Positions 23,116 to 33,944 of a stretch of DNA of 64,000 nt are shown here, one piece after another. The translations under genes were made by a program, and so were the position numbers. The notes beneath the pieces were generated by a model, which saw nothing but the letters and a program-made list of their open reading frames with translations, made no database searches and was not told the origin of the DNA. Numbering within the stretch: position 1 is the stretch's first letter; every line of letters starts with the position of its first letter. The stretch comes from Phragmites australis (Eukaryota; Streptophyta; Magnoliopsida; Poales; Poaceae), in the NCBI RefSeq assembly GCF_958298935.1, contig NC_084924.1:17209819-17273818 (forward strand), written 5' to 3'.

Positions 23116-24300
23116 CTGCATCACCTTGCACTAATCGTGGTATTATGTTTACGTACACCCCCATATCAAAGTTCTCCTCTAATGCCTTGTGTGAGTACAA
23201 AATCCATGCGTTGTTCCTTCTCATCTCGGACAACATATAGACAACGACCGAGCTGTTTGGAACAAGCCGTGGCCTCACACCCTCCAGGACAATAATATGA
23301 GATTACTGGTTCAAACACAAAAGGCTCATAACATGTGATTTCAGACCATCCAAGTCATTAGGTACCTCAACCGAACTCTTTATATGTTGGTAGTTCTAAA
23401 TTGTTACGAGTTTCCTGTGCAAAACTTTAGGACGTTCTCCGTAATAAATATGAAAAATCATACCATATCTGCTAAACAAAGATACATCTAATAAAATGAC
23501 TACTTAGATATATGTACGATACACAACTAATTACACCCCTCGATATATAATAAATAAATTAACAATACAAATTAAATAGTACTATACTTAACAATGCTAA
23601 TTAAATCATCAATATTGAATTCAAATGAAATAATTAATATTGAATATTGAATTAAAATATGAATGAAACTAACATGAATGTTATATTGACCAAATATTCA
23701 ATCTCATTATAAATTGACTTCAAAACTATTTTGAAAGCTAATTTTGCTAGATTTCTTTATACTATACTTACTCTTTCAGAAGAGAGAAGCATCAGCATGT
23801 TACTCTCAACCTGGGTGATTATCTCCTTTTTATAGTGAATAGTATTATGCATATAGTTCCTAGCAAAATTTCAGTAGTCACATTTGACAATGCATTATTA
23901 ACCTATTTATAGATTTCTTTATGTTGAGTGAGCTGAAGAGAGAAAAGGACTAGTCTACTGTAAGTAAAAGGCATTAAAAACATTGCTCTATTTGACTTCA
24001 TAGTTGCTTCTTTTCTTTAACTAAGCACAAAAGTTCTTGTGTGCACCACTATTTTAATAAATTGAATTAAAATACTAATTAAAAAGGTGAATACCACTAT
24101 TAATTAAAAAATTCAATTTCATAATTTTTTGGTGCATTGTGATTTTTATCAAATTTTTCTGTCCAATCCAAGTTTTTTTTAGTCTTTCTAAAATTTATTT
24201 TTTATCTTATATCGTTTGCTTTTTCCTTTTTTTTCTCTCTTTCCCCTAATTACACCGGCACCCTACTTACACTTATAGAGGGCATGTATGCACTTGACCA
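23116..24300 (-). repeat. MULE-end array unit 4
   Basis: It shares AACTTTAGGACG with unit 3 but CATTATAAATTG and GAGAAGCATCAG with unit 1. Private changes accumulate near its outer end (TATCTTATATCGTTTGC). Confidence 0.9.
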
Positions 24301-24850
24301 CCACGCTACGCCACCACTAGGCCATAATATTATGAAACTAATTAAATAATCTAATTATACTGATTAATCAAATTCACACTAATTACTATTATACAATCTA
24401 CTTATTTTGACTAAACAAATAATTACTATTATACAAATTTACCCTAATTACTATTACACTAACTAAACAAATAATCAAATTGATATAATCAAACTAAGGA
24501 AATAATTATACAAATATAATTTAACTGATTAAATAATCTACTTACTCTAATTCCTATTATTATTCAAGTATTAATTATATACATAACTCGCGTTATTGAT
24601 TCTCCTCGTTTCAGGCTCATTCTCCTCTCCTCGTGCTACTGCTACTCCTCACCTCGCGCTACTCCTCTCCACATGCTGCACTGCTGCTTCTCCTCTCCTC
24701 TCCTCTCCTCTCTTACTCGCGCTACTTGTCTCCTCTTTAATCGTGCTGCGGCTCCTTACTAACCCGTTCTCATTATATAGCAAAACACAGAAGCGCGGGG
24801 CTAGCTAATTAACGTGGAGCAACGCATGGATTAAAAAACTGATAAAAGCG
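24301..24850. other. AT-rich spacer with a (TCCTC)n microsatellite
   Basis: 24300-24590 is very AT-rich with repeated TAATTACTATTATAC motifs. 24596-24730 is pyrimidine-rich and contains a TCCTC repeat at about 24689-24712. No gene is visible. The stretch probably includes the remaining MULE flank, but no terminal inverted repeat was identified. Confidence 0.6.
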
Positions 24851-24879
24851 AAATGATGCAACACGATGTAACCGAGTAT

Positions 24880-25030
24880 ACCGAAAGTAGCGACACCACG
24901 CGACGTAAGCAGGGTCGGCGTATATTCGACATCTCAAGTGCCGAATACAGTACTATTCACCGTATTCCGCACCTCAGGTACCGAATACAGGAGTTTTCCA
25001 TACCTCAGGTACCGGAATCAATTTTTTGGT
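24880..25030. repeat. Short degenerate direct repeats upstream of the NLR
   Basis: Three or four copies of a (C)TCA(A/G)GT(G/A)CCG(A)ATACAG-like motif occur between about 24933 and 25020. They are separated by 25 to 30 bp. They lie about 230 bp upstream of the NLR TATA box. The motif is partly self-complementary (ACCTCAGGT). A transposon origin is likely; a regulatory role is only possible. Confidence 0.4.
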
Positions 25031-25137
25031 ATTTAAGGTGTCAAATGTCGATGCTAGATTTGTAAATATATCGATATGTTATCTATTTTAGCAAGTACGT
25101 GACGTGTATTGCCTATTTGTAGATCTTTGCGGATAAT

Positions 25138-25413
25138 CTAAAGATTGAAGATCCAATTCGCTGTTCCATAGGAAAAGAAAAGTAAAATATTCGATTCGTT
25201 GGCGCACTTTTTTCATTGTGCGCGATATAGCACTAGATGCTAGCTCTTATATACCGATCAGGGAACATAGTCCATTGCATTCGGAGAACAAGTACCTGCT
25301 CAATTCGCATGCACCGCCCCCTCCATCTCCACTGCTTGCTGAATTGCGCCCATCTCCATTCATTTTGATTATCCTCTCCACCATTCCATCCATTTGTATC
25401 GTTCACATCAGAG
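25138..25413 (+). promoter_or_regulatory. Promoter and 5' UTR of the NLR-like gene
   Basis: A TTATATA box at 25247-25253 lies about 165 bp before the ATG, so transcription would start near 25280. The block from CTAAAGATTG (25138) to CTCCACTG (about 25336) recurs twice at 60289-60441 and 60691-60867 without the gene body. This marks it as the ancestral promoter unit of the locus. The UTR is C/T-rich. Confidence 0.65.
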
Positions 25414-27882
25414 ATGGCCGCCCAGACGCACAGCGCCGTGGACTCGCTGCTGGGCATCCTGTCCAGGGCGATCACAAACGAGGCGAAGCTTCTCGGTGCC
25501 GTGCACGGCGATGTGCAGTTCATCAAGGACGAGATGGACAGCATGAACGGCTTCCTGCTGCACCTGACCAAGACTGATAGCGAGCACGACGACCAGCTCC
25601 GTGCATGGATGAAGCAGGTGCGGGACATCGCTTACATCGCCGAGGACTGCATCGAGATCTACCTGCGGGACATGGCCCCGCCTGACGGTGACAGCGGCGG
25701 CCTCTGGGCCTCCTTGCGCCACCTCCCCGTCCTCCTCTGGACGGCGCCCGCGTGCCACCGCCTCGCCGCAAAGATCCGCGAGCTCAAGGTCCGCGTGCGC
25801 GACGTCGGCGAGAGGCGGCTGCGCTACGGCGTCACCGTCCCTGGCACAACGGATGTCAAGCGGACGACTAAGCCGCCTGGCCAAGACAACAGGAACGAAG
25901 AGAAGATGAGGGACGATTTTCTACGTGCCCTAGAAGAAGAAGTCACGGCCATGAAAATGTCCCTTACAAGTATGAGTGAGGCCTCCATTTGTCAATCTTT
26001 CAGCAAAGCGATTGACTTGCTTCCTCCTGATCTTCCATCTGAAGCTGATGCCACGATACGTCCTATTCTGGAGAAATGTTCGCCCGGTGATGTCGAATTC
26101 AAGTGCAGGACCATGTTCCTTCGTGCTTTGTTTGCTTATCCTCCTTCGACCAAGCAAGAGCTGGAAAATCTGAAGAAAAAATTGGAGGAACGAGCAGATG
26201 AACCCAGGGAACTAGTGATGATCTTTTGCTACAGAAAGTTGTCCACGCAGCAGAAGAGCTGCCTGCAGTATCTGACTGCTTTCCACAATGAAAAAGTTAT
26301 CAGCAGGACAAGCATGGTCAGACGATGGGTCGCCGAAGGCCTCTTGGGTAAAGAACATGAGAGGACCCCAGAAGAAGCAGGCGAGCGCTGTTTCAGTGAG
26401 CTTCTGTTTCGAGGCTTCGTTCGTCCTGTTGGCACTGGTGATACGGGCACAGTCAAGAGCTGTGTAATGGATGAGTCAGTCAAGGACTTCATTTTGAAAA
26501 TCGCGAAAAGCGAGAATTTTGTGGCCGACAGCCTGCCGGCTCACCTCGACCGCCAGCTTCAGATCCGAAAGATAGTTCAACTGCCACGACCGGGGAAACA
26601 ACAAGTGGATCATTGGAGGAACATCCGCAACCTCTGCGGCGGTGGCACTTCAAGACTGGCACAGGATGGCCCTGGAGCCAGCGACAGCACATCAGCATCA
26701 GATGTCAAGGATCCCATGGACATGCTGCTAGAGTTCCTGAAATCGCTTCCTGAAATATATCGGCTGAATGTGCTGGATCTAGGAGGTTGCAGAGGCCTGA
26801 AGAAGCGCCACCTGAAAAGCATTTCCAAGGTGATTTCGCTCAAGTATTTGAGCCTTCGGGACACTGATGTTTCCCGACTTCCGGCCCGTTATATCCAGGC
26901 GCTCAGGCTGTTGGAGACACTAGACATTCGGGAAACAAATGTAGAACCCAGCGACATGAAGCACATCTTTCTGCCCAAACTGAAACATCTGCTCGCAGGC
27001 CGCCGCCTCAAGACAAGCGGTGGTACTGGTGACACCAGCACGGTCATGACGTCGGCCGAGGTGTCGCTCTCCACTGTGGAGATGCCTCGAAGAATTGGGG
27101 GGATGACGAACATGGAGACACTATGCCATGTCCAAGTTTCCAACAACGGAACCGAGCTGGAAGGAGTTGTCAAACTTCAGCGGTTAAGGAAGCTCGGTTT
27201 GGTCGTCCATGGCAATGATAATACTACCAAATATCTGGGCCGAGTTATAAATGGGTTGGCTGAATGCCTACGTTCCTTGTCAATTTGGGTCACCGATGGA
27301 GGTGCTCTCGACATTTCCATGCAACGGGTCACCTCCTTCTCGGCTTCTAGTTTGATCCTTGAGAACCTAGATATCAAGGGAAAGACCAGCCTCCCTTCAT
27401 GGCTCCAAGAGCTCAGGAAACTTGCTAACATCACTCTAAGTGACACCCAGTTGAAGGACGAAGATCAACTAAGGCTTGGCAACCTCCAGGGCTTGCGTTG
27501 CCTCAGGATCCGCCGCAACTCATACAGTGAGCGCGTGGTCAACTTCATGGAGGGCCAGTTCAAAGCTCTCAAGATCCTCGCGATCGAGGGCGACACCATC
27601 ACTAGAATCGTCTTCGCAGCCGGTGCAGCTCCTAACCTCGAGAAGATTGTTTGGACCTTCGGCAGGACGGAGAAGCAGGTCCCCAGTTCTGGACTCGAGC
27701 CCCTTGGTCAGGCCCCCATTTCTGGAATCGAGTACCTTGAGAACCTGAGAGTGGTCGAGATCACAGGTGACGGCTTCGACCAGCAGCAGCTCTTGGAGTT
27801 AGACCGAGCTATTGCAGCACATCCAAACTTTCGTGATATCAAGTACTTGCGTGCACGTGATGTTATTGTCGCCGCAGAGTGA
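25414..27882 (+). CDS. NLR-like protein lacking the nucleotide-binding subdomain
   Basis: An uninterrupted single-exon frame encodes 822 residues with GC-rich monocot codon use. Residues 1-135 are an Rx-type coiled coil, with RDIAYIAEDCIEIY (70-83) at the EDVID-like position. Residues 140-265 should hold the NB-ARC core, but there is no P-loop, kinase 2, RNBS-B or GLPL motif. Residues 268-370 match the winged-helix part: FCYRKLSTQQKSCLQYLTAF (271-290), then SRTSMVRRWVAEGLL. At the MHD position VMD replaces MHD (351-353). Residues 448-812 are leucine-rich repeats (for example LNVLDLGGC, LKYLSLRDTDVSRLP). The ATG context is GAGATGG. The protein could act as a helper, decoy or regulator of other NLRs rather than as an ATP-switch receptor; that is inference. 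The rice resistance protein Pb1, with a degenerate NB domain, is a precedent. The reading frame looks intact. Confidence 0.9.
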   Translation: MAAQTHSAVDSLLGILSRAITNEAKLLGAVHGDVQFIKDEMDSMNGFLLHLTKTDSEHDDQLRAWMKQVRDIAYIAEDCIEIYLRDMAPPDGDSGGLWASLRHLPVLLWTAPACHRLAAKIRELKVRVRDVGERRLRYGVTVPGTTDVKRTTKPPGQDNRNEEKMRDDFLRALEEEVTAMKMSLTSMSEASICQSFSKAIDLLPPDLPSEADATIRPILEKCSPGDVEFKCRTMFLRALFAYPPSTKQELENLKKKLEERADEPRELVMIFCYRKLSTQQKSCLQYLTAFHNEKVISRTSMVRRWVAEGLLGKEHERTPEEAGERCFSELLFRGFVRPVGTGDTGTVKSCVMDESVKDFILKIAKSENFVADSLPAHLDRQLQIRKIVQLPRPGKQQVDHWRNIRNLCGGGTSRLAQDGPGASDSTSASDVKDPMDMLLEFLKSLPEIYRLNVLDLGGCRGLKKRHLKSISKVISLKYLSLRDTDVSRLPARYIQALRLLETLDIRETNVEPSDMKHIFLPKLKHLLAGRRLKTSGGTGDTSTVMTSAEVSLSTVEMPRRIGGMTNMETLCHVQVSNNGTELEGVVKLQRLRKLGLVVHGNDNTTKYLGRVINGLAECLRSLSIWVTDGGALDISMQRVTSFSASSLILENLDIKGKTSLPSWLQELRKLANITLSDTQLKDEDQLRLGNLQGLRCLRIRRNSYSERVVNFMEGQFKALKILAIEGDTITRIVFAAGAAPNLEKIVWTFGRTEKQVPSSGLEPLGQAPISGIEYLENLRVVEITGDGFDQQQLLELDRAIAAHPNFRDIKYLRARDVIVAAE

Positions 27883-27938
27883 TTAGTTAAAGAAACGTCG
27901 TGGTGCTTCTGTTCGTGTCCTTGTGTGTGTGTGCTTGT

Positions 27939-27944
27939 AATAAA
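27939..27944 (+). terminator. Polyadenylation signal of the NLR-like gene
   Basis: AATAAA lies 57 bases after the TGA stop and within a GT-rich stretch (GTGTGTGTGTGC just upstream). This is a plausible plant poly(A) signal and lies before the Copia insertion at 28060. Confidence 0.55.
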
Positions 27945-28054
27945 ACATGCATGCATGCCCCTGCGCGCGGGTGCATGCAGCGATGCTGGCTAATGCGTAT
28001 GTCCAGCTAATGACTACCCTCGTGTGAGATATGTCATGGTTTGTTGTTTGTTTA

Positions 28055-28059
28055 TAATT
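28055..28059. other. Target-site duplication, left copy (Copia)
   Basis: TAATT precedes the Copia 5' LTR start and is repeated exactly at 44847-44851 after the 3' LTR. Confidence 0.88.
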
Positions 28060-29927
28060 TGAGAAACCAATTTGAAATCTACCTTGTGTTATATATGATG
28101 AGTGATTTACAAGGTTATTGATTTGATTTATCGAGTTTTGGATTGCTCGAGCATGGTTTGAGCATTTTGATTATGGACTAACTCGAGTTGAAGGAGAGTA
28201 GAATTGAATTGATTTTCTCTGAGTCCAGGTGATTTGTTCTCACCGAAATATCCGATACCTGGGAAATTGGCTTCACTTGATGATCCGATGTGGTGCTAAT
28301 GCTAAAGAGAGAAGTTTTCAGTTTGGCGGCAAAATGTGAAATGGGCACCGGATGGTCCGGTGTTAGCTACTTGTGTGCACCGGACTATTTCCAGTAGAAA
28401 GGGTGCAATTGTGGAGTCTGGTGCAGTGGCACTCATCAGAATGTCCGGTGTGTGCAGGGTTGAACACCGGACTAATCACCAGACCATTTCTTTTTGAGGG
28501 ATTGTAATAGCGTGTTCTGGTGAAGATGAAAGCACCAGATGTTTCGGAGACTAGACAGTGAACACCGGAGCAATGCACCGGACCTTTTCTTGCAGAGAGC
28601 AAATTCTCTAAGTGCAAAATGGAGTTGAACTCATCGGATGGTCTGGTGTTCAGGAGCAGAACACACTGGATCATCCAGTGTTCACGTTTTCTACAGTATG
28701 TGCTCTGAGTTGAAGTTTTCTATTTTGTACTAATCTGGAGATATTTTGGAGTTTGGAGAAACATGTTTGCTTATCTCATTGTATGCAAGTGATGAATGCA
28801 ACTTAGCGGTCGACGGCGGGATGGTTGGGGCTAAGCGGGGTGCTTGGTGCCGAATAATCAAGGAGGCCGGGCAGAGTCAAGGATGATTCTAGCGGTACAC
28901 GTGGAGGTCAAGTAAAGCATGGAATGGAGGTTGATGAAGACGGCGTGTTGAAAAAGTGAAGGGAAAGGGATGTCGTGCAAGTGATAAGGCGGCCCGAGGG
29001 TTTCACGGTACGGCCTCAAAATCGTGGGAGGACTGAAGAAGTACGTGTCACTATCGCAAAGCTTGTGTCGAGGTGAAACTAAGTCGTGAAGGCGCTGCGG
29101 CCATCCAATGAATGTAGAAGAAAATGGACCAAAATATCCTCGGTGGTAGGTAGGAGTGTACTACAAGAGATGGGTATTTTGGTAACAAGCTAGGAAACTT
29201 AGTGGTTAAGTTTCCTATACCTATAAATAGAGGGTTAGTACTGTGGGAGAGTTTGAACCAACTATTTGAGCTCCTTATGATATCCGTATGAGAGCCTTGT
29301 GCTAGGGTTGTCGAGGAGAGGGAGAGGAGTGCTTAGCCTATGTATTAGGTGTGAGCTTTTGTATGCAAAATCATTGTAATCCGCCTAAAATAGAGCTATC
29401 CCCTGCATGAAATGAAGTTTTTTACCCTTGTGTTTGAATTCATCTCTTGCTAGTTTCCCTCTTTTAGTTCCCTTGCAAGTTTGCAAGTTTTTCTTTTTTG
29501 GTTATGATTTTCGTTTACCTTTCTAAGCTACAGTTTTTGCACCTTTGTGAAGTGATTCTTCTTGTTTCTATGGGCATAAAATATGTGTATAATAGTACAA
29601 ATTTGGATCTCACATTCCCTTGCCTCTAAATCATCAACTTAGAGAGTTTCTTCGCCTGGTGACCATCTTCTTTGGTTTCAAGTTTTTCTTTGCAAGTTGC
29701 TTGCCTTTGTGGCATGGCTTGTGGATTAGCGCTCTATGGAACCTAAGGTTCATATTTCATCCTCGAGAGCCATTGCTTCTTCGAGTTTTATTTCAGTCCC
29801 TTGTTTCTCTCCATTTGCTTCTGCTTGTGCGTTTTGAGGAGAGTTGGGTGAAAAAGGAATAGGCCATCAAAGAAATTTGTAAAGGTGCCTATTCATCCCC
29901 CCTCTAGTCACCATTCTCGATCCTACA
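28060..29927 (+). mobile_element. Copia 5' LTR
   Basis: It runs from TGAGAAACCAA to GATCCTACA, 1868 bp. It is rich in short repeats built on CACCGGA and GGTCCGGTG-like words between 28200 and 28690. A CTATAAATAGAGGG TATA box lies near 29221. Compared with the 3' LTR it retains a segment (about 29270-29803) that the 3' LTR has lost. Confidence 0.9.
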
Positions 29928-29929
29928 AT

Positions 29930-29945
29930 TGGTTTCAGAGCCAGT
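29930..29945 (+). other. Copia primer-binding site
   Basis: TGGTTTCAGAGCCAG follows the LTR end by two bases. It differs by one base from the initiator-Met tRNA site TGGTATCAGAGC. Confidence 0.82.
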
Positions 29946-29990
29946 TTGATCACTTGTTGACACTAACCGGCTTTTTGATCTATAGGAGAC

Positions 29991-31980
29991 ATGGAGAGAA
30001 GTGGGAAGATTCTGTTGTTTGATGGTCAAGATTTTTTGTACAGGAAGGTGCACACGGAAGCTTATCTTCTAAGCCAAGGAAGTGCAATATGGGAAATAGT
30101 TGATTCCAGTTATGAGATCCTTGCTACTCGTATGACTCAGGTTCAAATCGAGCAGTATGAGGCTAGCAACAAGGCCAGAAATATTTTGTTCACAAGCCTG
30201 AGTCGGAATGAGTTTGATAGGGTCCAGCACCTCCGTACCACCTGGGAGATCTGGTCTACTCTGAGTGTCTTTTATGAAGGAACTAATTAGATTCAGGCTA
30301 GATATTAAAGCACATACAATCAAGAATATCAAATATTTGTGTAAGACCCCGGAGAGTCTTTGGATGCCATGTTTGCTCGTTTTGATGGGATTGTTAGCAA
30401 TCTTAGACCACGAGAGAGTGATCAAGCTTCTCTATGCTTTTGACCTTAACACATGGGAAGTGAAGATCCCGAGCATTGAAGAGTCATCTAGTTATGGCAC
30501 ACTAACTTATGATGAACTCTTCAGCAAGCTCAAGTCCACCGAGATAGCCAAGACTGCTCGTATTGGTCTTGGAAATCCCCTATCTCAGAACATGGTGTTG
30601 GTTTCCGGACCTAATGGTGGCAATCAGTATGGAGTTGGTATTCCTTATGCTAACACTCTATCTGGTGCATTTGCTTTGTCTTCCTTGGTTTCTGTCACAA
30701 AGGAGCAGGTGGACACACTTGATGACGAGAACCTTGCATTGATTGTGAAGAAGTTCACCCGCTTCTATAACAATAGAAGATCCCCGAGGAGAGGGGGTTC
30801 TCACGCTTGTTTTGAGTGTGGTGAAACCACTCACTTTAAGGCAGATTGCCCCAAGCTCAAGATGAGGGAGGACAGCGACCACATCTATAGCAAGCACAAG
30901 AAGAACAAGAAGCTCTTCTTCAAGAACTGTGACACAATGACCAAGAAGGCAGCCAAGACGGCTTCTAGGGCATTTGTGGTGGCACTCAGTGACATCAACA
31001 CCTCTTTAAGCGAGGAGGAGAGCTCAGAGGAGGAGGAACCACAAGTGAAGAACAACAACAAGGCCAAGTACTTCACCAGCCTCTGATTCATGGCGGACGA
31101 CAACAACGCCGATAGCGACCCCGAGCTTAATCCCTCTGAGGTATTGCCTTCCTACAACAAACATTCTATCCAAGTCGATACCTTGAATGATGCTCTTGTT
31201 AGCCAGGATAGGTTACTTAGGAAGGATGTGCATGAGTTGAAGGAGCTTCGGCCTAAGTATGAGTCTGTGTCTACTGAACTTGCATTGCTTAGGTCTAGGC
31301 CTGAGTTGTTTGATTGTTATGGCTGAACTTATTGAGCTTCAGAATGTACATGATCAAGTCGCCAGTTGGCTTGAGAGTGCCGAGAAGAAACTCCTTGAGG
31401 AGGAGTCTAGGCCTGCTCTCTTAGGTGTTTGCAAGAATTGCCCTTTGCTTGCAAAGAATGTTGAACTGAAAGACAAGCACCTTAAGGAGCTCGAATCTAG
31501 ATTGGAGAGTGCTGGGTGTTCGAAGGATGTGCAGTCGAACTATTCCACCTGTATAGTCTTTCAGGACAAGCTTAGTTGGGTTAGAGGGCAAGTTCAGAAG
31601 CTCTTGATTGAGAATGAGTACCTCCTGTCTCTAGTGGAGAAGTGCTCAAAGGGCAAAGGGAAAATGAATTTGATCTTGACCAAGATCAAGATGTGTGCTG
31701 ATAAGGCAGGTTTAGCTCTTGGGTTGGGTTTTAAGAGGGTGACTTACAGTGGGGATGGTAAGACTATTTTCACTTCACCTACTACCCTAGAAGCCGAGAA
31801 ATCCACAATAAATGCCACACTACAATTCATCAAGAAACCCACTCCACAACCCACAAAGAAGAAACCCACACCACAGCCCAAGAGAGCTGTACTACCTAAG
31901 ATGAGAGCACCTATGAGAGAGCCTAGAGTGATCGACAATCGAGTTCCTGAAAGACACTACCACTACACCTATTGCCAGAG
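29991..31980 (+). pseudogene. Copia gag and helical region, broken
   Basis: The gag start (MERSGKILLFDGQDF, 29991) runs 99 codons to a premature stop. The frame then shifts to 30265-31086, where a CCHC zinc knuckle CFECGETTHFKADC is seen at about 30810-30850, followed by Lys-rich and acidic tails. Further frames (31090-31326 and 31259-31984) give a leucine- and glutamate-rich, probably coiled-coil region. Intact Sireviruses carry gag, knuckle and a long helical stretch in this order. At least two frame breaks prevent a full product. Confidence 0.82.
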
Positions 31981-32384
31981 ATAGGGTCACTTGATTGGAT
32001 TTTGCTTTCACCATAGGAGAGGTGAGTGGCGTGACTAGGAGTGGAGTACCGGGACATGTATTGTCCCTCTGTTAGTGTATATGAGCCTTTTTCTTACTCT
32101 CGCCCACGCGTTTTTGGCGCTTTTCAGTTCTCTCCTAGAGGTGTTGCCCGGCGTGGATTTTACAATGACTCATATGATTTTAGTCAACATGTAAGTGGCT
32201 TTGAGTCCTAGCACTTTGGTGGACCACATTTTCCTCATCGTGGTACTCGCCCTAGCGTGTTGGTGTTGAGTTGCATACACCTACTGTTTTTGTTTTAGGG
32301 CGGATGACCCAGTACTAGATTCCCAGGAGGTTTTTGAGTAACCCCAGTACTGAGCCATCCACCTTCTATTCTTCTCATATATAG

Positions 32385-32800
32385 GTGGCAGGCAGAGGCC
32401 TGGAGAACAAGTGGCTCATCGACTCCAGTTATTCACGCCATGTGACCGGAGATTCATCATGGTTCTCCAGCCTCACCCCAATGAAGCATCATGGGTACAT
32501 CACATTTGGGGATGATCGGAAAAGTAGAATGAAGACCAAAGGGACTGTAAAGGTAAATGAGAGTTTCACTCTCAAAGATGTGGCTTTGGTTGAGAATCTG
32601 GGATACAACATGTTTTCTGTATCTCAGTTGCTAGATGAGGACTTGGAAGTGCACTTCAAGTGTGATACTTCTCAAGTTTTTTATTCTTCTAACGCTTTGA
32701 TTTGCAAGATTTCTCAAGTTGGGAGAGTTTTTGGAGCCGATTTTTCTGAGTTTTCTGGTTCTTCTCAGTGTTTACTTGCTCAACCTTCTTCTGAGCTTTA
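32385..32800 (+). pseudogene. Copia aspartic protease region
   Basis: The frame reads NKWLIDSSYSRHVTGD. The protease active-site triplet normally reads DSG or DTG; here it is DSS. Downstream, LGYNMFSVSQLLDE matches the usual region after the protease. The 138-codon frame ends in a stop at 32801, just before the GAG-pre-integrase block. Loss of the Gly would be expected to harm catalysis. Confidence 0.8.
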
Positions 32801-33708
32801 GATGTGGCATAGGACTAGGGCACATGAGTTTTGATTTGCTTACTCATTTGAGTGCCCTAGGATTGATCCGAGGATTGCCCAAGCTCAAGTTTGAGAAGAA
32901 CCTTGTTTGTGCTCCTTGTCGACATGGCAAGATGGTTGCTGCTCCTCACCCACCAGTCAATCTGTTGATGACTGAATGACCGAGAAAACTTCTCCATATG
33001 AATAATGTTGATCCTTCCCAGGTTCGTTCAGCGAGTGGGGAGTGGTATGTACTTGTTATTGTTGACGATTACTCTCGCTACTCTTGGGTCTTCTTTCTTG
33101 CAAGCAAGGATGAAGTGTTCTCACACTTTTGGAGCTTAACTTTGAGATTGTTCAAAGAATTGTCAAGTGCATTGAAAGAAATTCACAGTGATAATGGCAT
33201 CGAGTTCAAGAACTACATATTTGACGCTTTTTGCCTTGAACATGGCATTGAGCATCAATTTTCTGCCCCACACATTCCTCAGCAGAATGGTGTGGTTGAA
33301 AGAAAGAATAGGACTTTGGTAGAGATGGCTAGGACGATGCTCGATGAGCATAGGATTCCTAGGAAGCTTTGGGCTGAGGCCATTAGCACAACGTGCTACA
33401 TTTCAAATCAAATTTTCTTGCACTCTATCTTGAATTTAACTTCTTATGAGTTGCGCTTTTGGAGGAAACAAAATGTTTCACATTTGAGAGTTTTTGGTTA
33501 TCGGTGTCTCATCCTAAAGTGTAGCAATCTCGACGAGTTCGAGTCACGTTCTTTCGATGGCATTTTCTTGGGGTATTCTCTTCATAGTCATGCTTGCAGA
33601 GTTTATAATCTTGATACTAACACCATCATGGAATCCTGTGATGTGACTTTTGATGAGGAACCCCCTATTTTAGTTCTGCCTTTGAGTGTGCAAGAGATCA
33701 GGAGGTGA
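32801..33708 (+). pseudogene. Copia GAG-pre-integrase and integrase core
   Basis: The zinc-binding pre-integrase region is split by a frameshift near 32815 (MWHR, then LGHMSFDLL) and ends in CAPCRHGKM. After a stop the integrase core runs open from 32998 for 236 codons. The catalytic Asp lies in VDDYSR, the second Asp in HSDNG and the Glu in VVERKN, so the D-D-E triad is visible. The C-terminal part (FDGIFLGYS) is also recognisable. Confidence 0.88.
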
Positions 33709-33944
33709 GCGACATCATCTTTGTAGATGGTGACCATCCAGCTCTTGGTGATGACGAGGATGATCCACTACTTCCCTCAACCACACCTGCTCTAGAGCTG
33801 GTTGCTGCTTCTACTCCAGCAGAGGGTCCTACAGCCTCTGCATCCACTTCAATTGCTCTCGAGCCTGCACCAGCTGTGTTTGAGGGGAATGTTTCCTCAT
33901 GACATGAGGCCCTCAACACATTCAGCGGCTGACATCCACCACAC

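Larger units (their letters stand above)
19561..24300 (-). repeat. Four 1185-bp tandem units from the MULE 5' end
   Basis: The landmark CTGCATCACCTTGCACTAAT occurs at 19561, 20746, 21931 and 23116, exactly 1185 bp apart each time. The last unit ends at about 24300, where CACTTGAC passes into unique DNA. Each unit has the MULE N-terminal segment (about 66 codons, minus strand), then AT-rich upstream DNA, then a pyrimidine-rich stretch and GAGGGCATGTATGCACTTGA. An in-frame TAA before VRPRLVP is present in all units, so the amplified piece was already non-functional. Confidence 0.95.

Noticed and set aside
19561..24300. CRISPR-like array
   Set aside because: Units are 1185 bp contiguous repeats without spacers, in a plant nuclear context.
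25408..25884. 158-codon minus-strand frame over the NLR start
   Set aside because: It lies antisense to the well-supported NLR frame in GC-rich DNA, where shadow frames are common, and shows no domain.
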